DNA of 34,118 nt from an uncultured Clostridia bacterium (GTDB lineage Bacteria > Bacillota > Clostridia > UBA1381), in the NCBI GenBank assembly GCA_934462945.1, contig CAKSJF010000016.1:1-34118 (forward strand), written 5' to 3'. Under the pieces are notes generated by a model, which did no database searches, had not been told where the DNA came from, and saw only the letters and a list, made by a program, of their open reading frames with translations. Numbering within the stretch: position 1 is the first letter of the stretch; each line of letters opens with the position of its first letter. Shown one piece after another: positions 24,298 to 31,002 of this stretch. The position numbers and the translations under genes were made by a program.

Positions 24298-24561
24298 CTA
24301 AGGAATTGCAGAAATCTTTTTACAACTTTCCGGACTTCTGATTAAGATGATTTCTTTTCCGATCACCTTGATATTCTCCCATGGAATCACATAGTCCTGC
24401 TCCTTGGAAAACAGCCGGAAAATTCCGTGTACCCTTGGCACAATCACTGAGCGGATCAGACCGGTTTCTAATTCCACATCCACATCATAAACAAACCCCA
24501 GCCGCTCTGCCGTGTCAATATCGATCACCTCGCGCTGTCTTAAATCATACCCTTTTACCAT
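24298..24561 (-). CDS. YlmC/YmxH family sporulation protein (PRC-barrel)
   Basis: This 87-residue protein is a single PRC-barrel-like domain. Short beta strands such as RLGFVYDVDVELETG and VIVPRVHGIFRLF lead to the DYVIPWENIKVIGKEIILI ending typical of the YlmC/YmxH family, which is found next to sigG in many spore formers. Its exact role is not known; annotation as a sporulation protein rests on distribution and neighbourhood. I chose the ATG at 24561, preceded by AGGTGGTGAG. Two upstream GTG codons in frame fall within that Shine-Dalgarno. It lies a few bases after sigG and is probably co-transcribed with it. Confidence 0.8.
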   Translation of the reverse strand: MVKGYDLRQREVIDIDTAERLGFVYDVDVELETGLIRSVIVPRVHGIFRLFSKEQDYVIPWENIKVIGKEIILIRSPESCKKISAIP

Positions 24562-24580
24562 ACTTCTCACCACCTAAAAA

Positions 24581-25351
24581 TCAGACATATTTTCGCATGT
24601 GCTTTAGCGCACTTTTTTCCAGCCTGGATACCTGCGCCTGACTGATTCCGATTTCCTCTGCCACCTCCATCTGCGTTTTGCCGCGGAAAAACCGGAGCGT
24701 CAGAATATGCTTTTCGCGATCGTTTAAATGCTTCATTGCCTCCTCCAAGGCGATGCTCTCCAACCAGTTTTCGTCCGTGTTCTTTTTATCGCGCACCTGA
24801 TCCATCACATAAATTGCCTCGCCGCCGTCATGATAGATCGGCTCAAACAGGCTCACCGGATCGGCAATCGCATCCAGCGCAAACACAACCTCCTCCTTGG
24901 AAAGATCCAATTCCTTTGCAATCTCGGAAACGGTCGGCTCGCGGGAATTGGTATTGGTCAGCTTTTCCTTAACATAAAGCGCCTTATAAGCAATATCCTT
25001 TAGCGACCGGCTCACACGGATTGCATTATTATCCCGGAGATACCGCCGGATCTCGCCTATGATCATCGGAACGGCATAGGTGGAGAACTGAACATTCTGC
25101 TCCAGATCGAAATTATCGATTGCCTTAATCAGACCGATACATCCGACCTGAAACAAATCGTCTGCATTTTCTCCGCGGTTATGAAACCGCTGAATCACAC
25201 TTAACACTAAGCGCAGATTCCCTTTGACAAAGGTGTCCCTTGCCTCCTGATCGCCCTTTTTAATTTTCTGAAATAATTCGTTTTTTTCCTCTCTGGAAAG
25301 CACCGGCAAAGACGCCGTATTAACACCGCAGATTTCTACCTTGTTTATCAA
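24581..25351 (-). CDS. sigG: RNA polymerase sporulation sigma factor SigG
   Basis: Sigma-G drives late forespore genes such as spoVA and small acid-soluble proteins. The 256-residue sigma-70 family protein has the conserved N-terminal INKVEICGVNT segment, which in relatives binds anti-sigma factors, region 2 (DLFQVGCIGLIKAIDNFD, then FSTYAVPMIIGEIRRYLRDN), region 3 and a region 4 helix-turn-helix (TQMEVAEEIGISQAQVSRLE). No pro-sequence is present. The start is a TTG at 25351 with GGGGG 7 bases upstream. No ATG fits. It lies 89 bases after sigE. That gap holds a small hairpin (25379-25396) and perhaps a forespore promoter that I could not define. Confidence 0.95.
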   Translation of the reverse strand: MINKVEICGVNTASLPVLSREEKNELFQKIKKGDQEARDTFVKGNLRLVLSVIQRFHNRGENADDLFQVGCIGLIKAIDNFDLEQNVQFSTYAVPMIIGEIRRYLRDNNAIRVSRSLKDIAYKALYVKEKLTNTNSREPTVSEIAKELDLSKEEVVFALDAIADPVSLFEPIYHDGGEAIYVMDQVRDKKNTDENWLESIALEEAMKHLNDREKHILTLRFFRGKTQMEVAEEIGISQAQVSRLEKSALKHMRKYV

Positions 25352-25440
25352 GTTAATTCCCCCTGTTGTGAAAATTTCGGAAATGCTTTGATTTCCTATG
25401 TACTTTGATAAACCTCACTGGTAGTATCTCCGTCCGGCGG

Positions 25441-26154
25441 TTAATTCATACGGGAAATTTCTTTTTTCAGACGGTTGATAATTCTTTTTTCCAGCCGGGA
25501 TATGTAGGACTGGGAAATTCCTAATAAATCGGCAACCTCCTTTTGTGTTTTTTCCTCTTTTGCACCCAGTCCGAACCGCAGTCGGATAATCTGCTGTTCC
25601 CGTTCGGAAAGCTTGGATAGCGCAAGCGTTAAAAGCTTTCTGTCCACCTCGTCCTCAATACCGCGGTAAATCACGTCGCTTTCTGTTCCCAAAATATCCG
25701 AAAGCAAAAGCTCGTTTCCGTCCCAGTCCACATTCAGCGGCTCGTCAATCGAAACCTCCGACCGCTGATTCTGATTTTTCCGAAGATACATCAAAATTTC
25801 GTTTTCGATACACCGGGACGCATAGGTTGCAAGCTTAATATTTTTATCTGGCTTAAATGTGTTAATTGCTTTAATCAAGCCGATTGTCCCAATGGAGATC
25901 AAATCTTCCACATAAATTCCGGTATTCTCAAACTTTCGGGCAATATAGACCACCAGACGCAGATTCCGTTCAATCAGCGTCTTTTTCGCCCCTTCATCCT
26001 CCTGCATTCTTGCGATCAATTCATTCTCCTCCTCTTTTGTAAGCGGCTGCGGCAGCGCTTCACTGCCCCCGATATAGTAAATTCCACCCTCCTCGCAAAA
26101 CCGTTCCAACAGCCTTGCAATCTGACTTTTTAATTTTCTAAATAATGCCCACAC
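25441..26154 (-). CDS. sigE: RNA polymerase sporulation sigma factor SigE (pro-form)
   Basis: Sigma-E directs early mother-cell transcription and is made as an inactive precursor. The 237-residue product has an amphipathic, basic N-terminal leader (residues 1-26) before YIGGSEALPQPL. By comparison with B. subtilis, cleavage is predicted between Y26 and Y27. Region 2 (DLISIGTIGLIKAINTF, KLATYASRCIENEILMYLRK), region 3 and the region 4 motif (TQKEVADLLGISQSYISRLE) are nearly identical to the family. I choose the GTG at 26154, which overlaps the end of spoIIGA by 17 bases and follows AGAGGGA. A longer frame to 26319 runs antisense-like through spoIIGA and is not credible. The protease SpoIIGA is encoded just upstream. 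Confidence 0.95.
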   Translation of the reverse strand: MWALFRKLKSQIARLLERFCEEGGIYYIGGSEALPQPLTKEEENELIARMQEDEGAKKTLIERNLRLVVYIARKFENTGIYVEDLISIGTIGLIKAINTFKPDKNIKLATYASRCIENEILMYLRKNQNQRSEVSIDEPLNVDWDGNELLLSDILGTESDVIYRGIEDEVDRKLLTLALSKLSEREQQIIRLRFGLGAKEEKTQKEVADLLGISQSYISRLEKRIINRLKKEISRMN

Positions 26155-26983
26155 CTTTTGTTCCCTCTTTCTTTCCTGTTTCCGACAGCATTTTGCAGTG
26201 CAGAATTGCCGGATACTGCAATTGATTCCTGCTGATTGCCGCAACCGCATGTTCAATTCGTTTTTTGTCCACCCAAACCTCGTCCAGCCGGATTGCCGTG
26301 AGTGTTCCGGCTGAATCAACTGTATGATACGGAATAGATAAAATCCGCTCCCGTTCCACCCATTCTGAAAGATTCTTTTCGCATGCGCCCTTTCCGAACA
26401 TTTTCTTTAAAACAGCCTCCTCAATCACGATTGCCGGCTGCTTTGTTTCCGGATCAAGGAGCATATTTCCGCTGTCATAAAAGCCGAGCAGCTTTGTTTT
26501 CTTTCCCTGACAGACCAGCTCAATTTCAGAAAACCTGCGTCCGGTACGGTTTCGGATCAGTCTTGCCAAGACGGAAATGGCAAGAAAGCCTGCAAAGGAG
26601 CAGAGAAAAAGCCGCGGTATTGTCAGATAATAAATGCCGTTTTTGATCATTCCTCCCTCATGCTGCATATCAAAATACAACAATCCGGAGATCAGAAAGG
26701 ATGCCGTCAGAAACACCGCTCCGCGCTTTAAAAATTCTAGAGGACGAACCGGATAAAATGCAACAAAAATCATGACCGCACCCAAGCCAACCTCCAGTAT
26801 GACCGCGGCAGGGACGCGCAAATCCGGGAGGAAAAGAAGCACGCCCCCAATGCCGCCGCAGATTCCGGAAAGAATTGCCCGGAACAGCTTTACCGGCACA
26901 GCGCAAAGCGCCGCCGTCAGCTCAATTAATAGAAAATCCATCATCATATTGATGAGAAATAAAATATCTAAATATACCGTCAC
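26138..26983 (-). CDS. spoIIGA: Sigma-E processing peptidase SpoIIGA
   Basis: SpoIIGA is a septal-membrane aspartic protease that removes the pro-sequence of sigma-E after a signal from the forespore. The 281-residue protein has five hydrophobic segments in its N-terminal half (within residues 1-145) and a soluble protease domain with catalytic D170 in GFYDSGNMLLDP, the DSGN signature of the family. The start is a GTG at 26983 with AGAGGGGG upstream. The first residues TVYLDILFLINMMMDF are typical. Its end overlaps sigE, ensuring equal synthesis. The promoter upstream shows Spo0A-like control sites. Confidence 0.95.
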   Translation of the reverse strand: MTVYLDILFLINMMMDFLLIELTAALCAVPVKLFRAILSGICGGIGGVLLFLPDLRVPAAVILEVGLGAVMIFVAFYPVRPLEFLKRGAVFLTASFLISGLLYFDMQHEGGMIKNGIYYLTIPRLFLCSFAGFLAISVLARLIRNRTGRRFSEIELVCQGKKTKLLGFYDSGNMLLDPETKQPAIVIEEAVLKKMFGKGACEKNLSEWVERERILSIPYHTVDSAGTLTAIRLDEVWVDKKRIEHAVAAISRNQLQYPAILHCKMLSETGKKEGTKGVGII

Positions 26984-27009
26984 AAGCTGTATCCCCCTCT
27001 TTTGATTTT

Positions 27010-27064
27010 ATTATACTAAAGATTGTATAAATATTTTGTCAAATCCGATTGTTGAATTTTGACA
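27010..27064 (-). promoter_or_regulatory. spoIIG-type promoter with long spacer and Spo0A-box-like sites
   Basis: On the minus strand, TTGACA (plus 27037-27042) and TATAAT (plus 27010-27015) are 21 bp apart rather than 17. TGACAAA overlaps the -35, and TGTCAAA (plus 27058-27064) lies 23 bp further up. Both differ by one base from the Spo0A box TGNCGAA. A third TGTCAAA is at plus 27141-27147. B. subtilis spoIIG is a known sigma-A promoter with 22-bp spacing that needs Spo0A~P. The same design here supports Spo0A control of spoIIGA-sigE. Confidence 0.6.
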
Positions 27065-27253
27065 ACCCACCGACCGGAACAGACAAAACCAAACGAAAGC
27101 CACCCCCTCTCGTCAGCAACATGCAAAATTTTTCCCGCATTTTGACATATGCACAGAGAAAAAGCAATCAAAAAAATAGACATTTCGATTTTGCTCTGCC
27201 TGTTTTTGCAGTTCTTTCCGGTTTGTTTTTTTACTATAATAAATAATAAACTG
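27065..27253. other. Non-coding spacer between spoIIG and the MITE-like element
   Basis: This AT-rich stretch shows no credible gene on either strand. It holds one further Spo0A-box-like TGTCAAA on the minus strand (27141-27147) and a TATAAT on the plus strand (27235-27240) without a convincing -35 box. The latter could serve spmB. Confidence 0.4.
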
Positions 27254-27438
27254 ACAATCCCTCAGTCACCTGCCGGTGACAGCTCCCTTTGCTCAAGGGA
27301 GCCTGTTGGCAGATACAACTGTAAATCATTGTTTTCTGTATGTTGTATGAATGTCAACTGCAAACAGAAACCAATTGCACTTATAAAAGGCTCCCTTGAG
27401 CAAAGGGAGCTGGCGGCGCAAGCCGACTGAGGGATTGT
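27254..27438. mobile_element. MITE-like 185-bp inverted-repeat element
   Basis: Two 50-bp arms, 27254-27303 and 27389-27438, are inverted copies. The outer 14 bases (ACAATCCCTCAGTC) and the inner 23 bases are identical. The 13 bases between differ, yet each copy forms a small hairpin there. The inner part AGCTCCCTTTGCTCAAGGGAGCC is itself a palindrome. The 85 bases between the arms have no coding capacity. Elements with CCCTCAGTC ends and GCTCCCTTTG palindromes recur in clostridial genomes as far as I recall, which fits a non-autonomous element moved by a transposase elsewhere. I see no clear target duplication. It ends 32 bases before the spmB start. Confidence 0.65.
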
Positions 27439-27470
27439 TCCAAAACACATTCCCGATAGGAGGCAACCAG

Positions 27471-27977
27471 ATGAGTCAATATGCCATTCCCATTTTATTT
27501 ATTTTAATTTTAGTCTCGGCGCTCTATCGCCATGTGCCTGTTTACAGCACTTTTTTAGAGGGGGCAGAGGAGGGGATGAAAACCGTCTGGAGTATTTTCC
27601 CGGCGATGCTTGCTATGCTTACCGCCGTTTCTATGCTCCGGGCATCCGGTGCGTTTTCCTGGCTTTTATCGCTCCTGTCCCCGCTTACCAAGCGGTTTTC
27701 CATTCCGGAGGAGATACTCCCCTTAGCGCTTATGCGCCCCCTTTCCGGCAGCGGCGCTTTAGGGATTCTTTCCGACCTGCTTTCACGTTTTTCTCCCGAC
27801 AGCGACACCGGCAGGATTGCCTCCGTTCTGATGGGTTCGACCGAAACCACCTTTTACACCCTGTCTGTATATTTTCGCCGGACAAGGGTAAAATACACAA
27901 AAAAGATTATTCCGGCGGCGCTTTTGGGAGATCTTGCCGGACTTCTTGCCGCTGTTCATTTTTCCCGGATTTTTTAG
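27471..27977 (+). CDS. spmB: Spore maturation protein SpmB-like
   Basis: The 168-residue membrane protein belongs to the nucleoside-recognition (Gate) family to which SpmA and SpmB belong. It has an N-terminal hydrophobic segment, the EGAEEGMKTVWSIFPAMLAML region, the LALMRPLSGSGALGILSDLL core and the MGSTETTFYTLSVYF motif near the end. The last two are hallmarks of SpmB, which is required for spore core dehydration and heat resistance in Bacillus and Clostridium. The ATG at 27471 follows AGGAGG (27458-27463). An earlier in-frame start lies within the MITE and is not plausible. SpmA, normally next to spmB, is not present in this window. Confidence 0.85.
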   Translation: MSQYAIPILFILILVSALYRHVPVYSTFLEGAEEGMKTVWSIFPAMLAMLTAVSMLRASGAFSWLLSLLSPLTKRFSIPEEILPLALMRPLSGSGALGILSDLLSRFSPDSDTGRIASVLMGSTETTFYTLSVYFRRTRVKYTKKIIPAALLGDLAGLLAAVHFSRIF

Positions 27978-27985
27978 GATAATTG

Positions 27986-28014
27986 TTGCATTTTAATCAG
28001 GAATATGATAAAAT
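27986..28014 (+). promoter_or_regulatory. Sigma-A-type promoter of the SGNH hydrolase gene
   Basis: TTGCAT (27986-27991), a 17-bp spacer and TAAAAT (28009-28014), 26 bases before the ATG. It begins only 9 bases after the spmB stop, so the hydrolase gene is probably expressed separately from spmB. Confidence 0.6.
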
Positions 28015-28040
28015 GAAAAAAAACAAAGGAGAACCAAGCT

Positions 28041-28814
28041 ATGAATATCAACGATTATTACAAACAGGACGGCGAACATCCATTAGACCGGATTTTGCCG
28101 GATGGCGGTTTCTGTGCCATTTTCCGGACCATGGCATTTGTAGGAGACAGTCTTTCCTCCGGCGAATTTCAGACAGTGGACGAAAGCGGAGCATACCACT
28201 ATTATGACCGCTATGATCATTCCTGGGGTCAGTATATTGCAAGAATGACCGGCTGCAAGGCATATAATTTCTCCCGCGGCGGCATGACGGCAAAGGAATA
28301 TATGGAGAGCTTTGCAGATCAATGCGGCTTTTGGGAGCATGACAAAGCCGCACATGCATATGTGATCGCTCTGGGTGTGAACGATCTTTTAAATGCCAAC
28401 CAAGAGCCTGGACAGGCAAGCGATTATTTAGAGGAAAAGGATACCTTTGCATGCTTCTACGGAAAGCTGATACAAAAATTAAAAACCATCAGCCCGGACG
28501 CGAAATTCTTCTTCATGACCATGCCGCGCGAAAGTACAGAGGAAGAACCCAAAAAGGCCGTACATGCAAAACTGCTTTATGATTTTGCAAACATCTTTGA
28601 CAACTCCTATGTGCTTGATTTTTACCGCTATGCACCGGTTTATGATGAAACCTTTAAGAAAAACTTCTATTTTAACGGTCATATGAATCCGGCAGGCTAT
28701 CTCCTGACCGCAAAGATGGCTGCATCCTATATTGACTACATCATCCGGAACAATTCCAAGGATTTTTACACAGCAGGATTAATCGGCACAGGAATCAATC
28801 CGGGGGCGCTATAA
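28041..28814 (+). CDS. SGNH/GDSL-family hydrolase
   Basis: A 257-residue esterase-like protein of the SGNH superfamily. Block I is FVGDSLSSGEF with nucleophile S37, block II is NFSRGGMTA with the oxyanion glycine, block III is ALGVNDLLN with the asparagine, and block V is NGHMNPAGY with the catalytic histidine. The Asp usually three residues before that His is replaced by Phe, so the acid may come from elsewhere or be absent. No signal peptide is visible, suggesting a cytoplasmic enzyme. The substrate is unknown; carbohydrate ester or lipid deacylation are usual for the family. The ATG is preceded by AAAGGAG. It has its own promoter and does not obviously belong with spmB or the glycolytic genes. 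Confidence 0.85.
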   Translation: MNINDYYKQDGEHPLDRILPDGGFCAIFRTMAFVGDSLSSGEFQTVDESGAYHYYDRYDHSWGQYIARMTGCKAYNFSRGGMTAKEYMESFADQCGFWEHDKAAHAYVIALGVNDLLNANQEPGQASDYLEEKDTFACFYGKLIQKLKTISPDAKFFFMTMPRESTEEEPKKAVHAKLLYDFANIFDNSYVLDFYRYAPVYDETFKKNFYFNGHMNPAGYLLTAKMAASYIDYIIRNNSKDFYTAGLIGTGINPGAL

Positions 28815-28885
28815 TTCTATTTCTCTAAAAATTGTGAATAGTTTGAGAATTTTTTAACAATTTTTCATGATTTTCAAAGAATGAC

Positions 28886-28914
28886 TTGAAATTTTCCCTC
28901 TTTTGAGGTACAAT
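28886..28914 (+). promoter_or_regulatory. pgk operon sigma-A promoter
   Basis: TTGAAA (28886-28891), a 17-bp spacer and TACAAT (28909-28914). The transcript would begin near 28921, just before a 7-bp hairpin GGTATAT-ATTTC-ATATACC (28925-28943). A 5'-terminal hairpin of this kind often protects abundant mRNAs from decay. No CggR-like operator was recognised. Confidence 0.7.
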
Positions 28915-28975
28915 AAAAACATCAGGTATATATTTCATATACCGCAGGAGTAAATAAAAAAGGAGTTGCTTAACA

Positions 28976-30172
28976 ATGTTAAACAAAAAAAGTGTAGAAG
29001 ACGTTGCAGTAGCAGGAAAAAGAGTTCTGGTACGCTGTGATTTTAACGTGCCGCTGGACGCAGACAGAAATATTACCGACGAAACAAGAATCGACGGCGC
29101 ACTGCCGACCATTCAGTATTTAATCAGGAACAACGCAAAGGTGATCCTCTGTTCTCATATGGGCAAACCAAAGGGCGAGCCGAAGCCGGAGCTTTCCTTA
29201 GCGCCGGTTGCAAAGAAGCTTTCTGAAAAGCTTGGAAAGGAAGTCATTTTTGCAGCAGATGACAATGTTGTCGGCGAAAATGCAAAAAAAGCAGTTGCTG
29301 AAATGAAGGACGGCGACGTTGTTCTTTTGGAAAACACCCGTTACCGCGCTGAAGAAACAAAGAACGTAGATACCTTCAGCGAGGAATTAGCATCCTTAGC
29401 AGACATTTTCGTTAATGATGCATTCGGAACAGCACATCGTGCACACTGCTCCAATGTCGGTGTTACAAAATATTTAAAGACAGCTGTTGCAGGCTATCTG
29501 ATTCAAAAGGAAATCGAATTTTTAGGAAACGCTGTCAACAATCCGGAGCGTCCGTTTGTTGCAATCCTGGGCGGTTCTAAGGTTTCTTCTAAAATTTCCG
29601 TTATCAACAACCTGTTAGAAAAGGTTGATACCTTAATTATCGGCGGCGGTATGGCTTATACCTTTATCAAGGCGCTGGGCGGCAATGTCGGTAATTCCCT
29701 CTTAGAGGAAGATTATTTAGACTATGCAAAAGAAATGATGGACAAGGCAAAGGCAAAGGGCGTTTCGCTCCTGATTCCGGTAGATACCGTTGTTGCAAAA
29801 GAATTTTCCAATGACGCAGAGCATAAAACGGTTGACCGCGGTCAGATTGAAGACGGCTGGGAAGGCTTAGATATCGGCGAAAAGACCATCAAGCTTTATT
29901 CTGACGCAATCCGTTCTGCAAAGACAGTTGTCTGGAACGGTCCGATGGGCGTATTTGAAATGCCGACCTTTGCAAAGGGTACCAACGCAATCGCACAGGT
30001 ATTAGCTGAAATCGATGCTGTTACCATCATCGGCGGCGGCGACAGCGTTGCAGCAGTTAATCAGGCAGGGCTCGGCGACAAGATGACCCATATCTCCACA
30101 GGCGGCGGCGCGTCCTTAGAGTTCTTAGAGGGCAAGGAGCTGCCGGGTATCGTAGCATTAAACGACAAATAA
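28976..30172 (+). CDS. pgk: Phosphoglycerate kinase
   Basis: Pgk makes ATP from 1,3-bisphosphoglycerate and ADP in glycolysis. The 398-residue product has the N-domain substrate motif RCDFNVPLD (20-28), SHMGKPKG, the hinge region GGSKVSSKI, the nucleotide-domain IGGGMAYTF and the C-terminal GGGDSVAAV and STGGGASLEFLEG motifs. The size is typical. AAAAGGAG lies about 10 bases before the ATG. It is the first gene of a pgk-tpiA-gpmI block. Codon use (GCA, GAA, AAG, strongly biased) looks like that of a highly expressed gene. Confidence 0.98.
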   Translation: MLNKKSVEDVAVAGKRVLVRCDFNVPLDADRNITDETRIDGALPTIQYLIRNNAKVILCSHMGKPKGEPKPELSLAPVAKKLSEKLGKEVIFAADDNVVGENAKKAVAEMKDGDVVLLENTRYRAEETKNVDTFSEELASLADIFVNDAFGTAHRAHCSNVGVTKYLKTAVAGYLIQKEIEFLGNAVNNPERPFVAILGGSKVSSKISVINNLLEKVDTLIIGGGMAYTFIKALGGNVGNSLLEEDYLDYAKEMMDKAKAKGVSLLIPVDTVVAKEFSNDAEHKTVDRGQIEDGWEGLDIGEKTIKLYSDAIRSAKTVVWNGPMGVFEMPTFAKGTNAIAQVLAEIDAVTIIGGGDSVAAVNQAGLGDKMTHISTGGGASLEFLEGKELPGIVALNDK

Positions 30173-30188
30173 GAGAGGAGAATTTACC

Positions 30189-30941
30189 ATGGGAAAATAT
30201 ATTATTGCAGGAAACTGGAAAATGAACAAGCTGCCGAGCGAAACCTACGATTTCGTAAAATCTGTTGCAGAAGCAACCAAGGGCGCAGCTTGCGAGGTTG
30301 TATGCTGTACACCTTATGTTTGCTTAGCAGAGGCAATCCGCGCTGCAAAGGACACACATGTAAAAATCGGCGCTGAAAATCTGCACTTTGAGGATAAGGG
30401 CGCATTCACCGGCGAGGTAAGTGCGGACATGCTCAAGGATTTGGGTGTTGACTATGTGATCATTGGTCACTCGGAGCGCAGACAGTATTTTGCAGAAACA
30501 GACGAAACCGTTAATTTAAAAACAAAGAAAGCATTGGAAAAGGGACTTCTTCCGATCGTATGCGTGGGCGAAAGCTTAGAACAGCGCGAAGCCGGCATCA
30601 CAATGGATCTGATTGCAATTCAGATCAAAAAGGCATTTGCCGGACTTTCCGCAGAAGATGCAAAGAAGGTTGTTGTTGCATATGAGCCGATCTGGGCAAT
30701 CGGAACAGGAAAAACTGCAACCGCAGAGCAGGCAGAAGAAGTTTGCGGCGGTATCCGCAAAATCTTAGCAGAGCTTTACTGCGACAAATGTGCTGCTGAA
30801 ATCACCATCCAGTATGGCGGCAGCATGAACGCAAAAAATGCAGCAGAGCTTTTAGCAAAGGAAAACATTGACGGCGGCTTAATCGGCGGAGCGTCTCTGA
30901 AAACAGAGGACTTCTCCATCATTGTTGCAGCTGCAAAATAA
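30189..30941 (+). CDS. tpiA: Triose-phosphate isomerase
   Basis: TpiA interconverts dihydroxyacetone phosphate and glyceraldehyde 3-phosphate. The 250-residue TIM barrel has the N-terminal GNWKMNK with K11, the IIGHSERR motif with catalytic H94, AYEPIWAIGTGKTAT with catalytic base E166, and the phosphate-gripping YGGSM and GGASL loops at the C-terminus. It lies 16 bases after pgk with AGAGGAG before the ATG. All catalytic residues are present. Confidence 0.98.
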   Translation: MGKYIIAGNWKMNKLPSETYDFVKSVAEATKGAACEVVCCTPYVCLAEAIRAAKDTHVKIGAENLHFEDKGAFTGEVSADMLKDLGVDYVIIGHSERRQYFAETDETVNLKTKKALEKGLLPIVCVGESLEQREAGITMDLIAIQIKKAFAGLSAEDAKKVVVAYEPIWAIGTGKTATAEQAEEVCGGIRKILAELYCDKCAAEITIQYGGSMNAKNAAELLAKENIDGGLIGGASLKTEDFSIIVAAAK

Positions 30942-30954
30942 AACACACATCATG

Positions 30955-30980
30955 CAGGATTGGCAGAAATGTCAATCCTG
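30955..30980 (+). other. GAAA-capped hairpin between tpiA and gpmI
   Basis: An 11-bp stem (30955-30965 with 30970-30980, one G-U pair) closes a GAAA tetraloop, a very stable GNRA fold. No U-tract follows, so it is not an ordinary terminator. It sits 14 bases after tpiA and 22 before the gpmI start. A likely role is to protect the 3' end of a processed pgk-tpiA mRNA or to mark a processing site. The structure is seen; the role is inferred. Confidence 0.5.
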
Positions 30981-31002
30981 TTCGTAAGTTACGGAGGTTA
31001 TT

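Noticed and set aside
25352..25440. Forespore (sigma-F) promoter for sigG
   Set aside because: Some GG- and GTA-like bits occur, but no pair with proper spacing matched well enough to report.
25441..26319. Long form of sigE starting at 26319
   Set aside because: The extra 55 residues lie entirely within spoIIGA in another frame and do not resemble any sigma-E leader. The GTG at 26154 gives the normal pro-sigma-E length.
27262..27450. Small ORFs on both strands inside the MITE-like element
   Set aside because: They are made of the inverted-repeat arms read in each direction. No independent coding signal is seen.
28819..28855. Terminator after the SGNH hydrolase gene
   Set aside because: Only a 5-bp TTCTC/GAGAA stem with a 19-nt loop precedes the T6 run; it is too weak to call.
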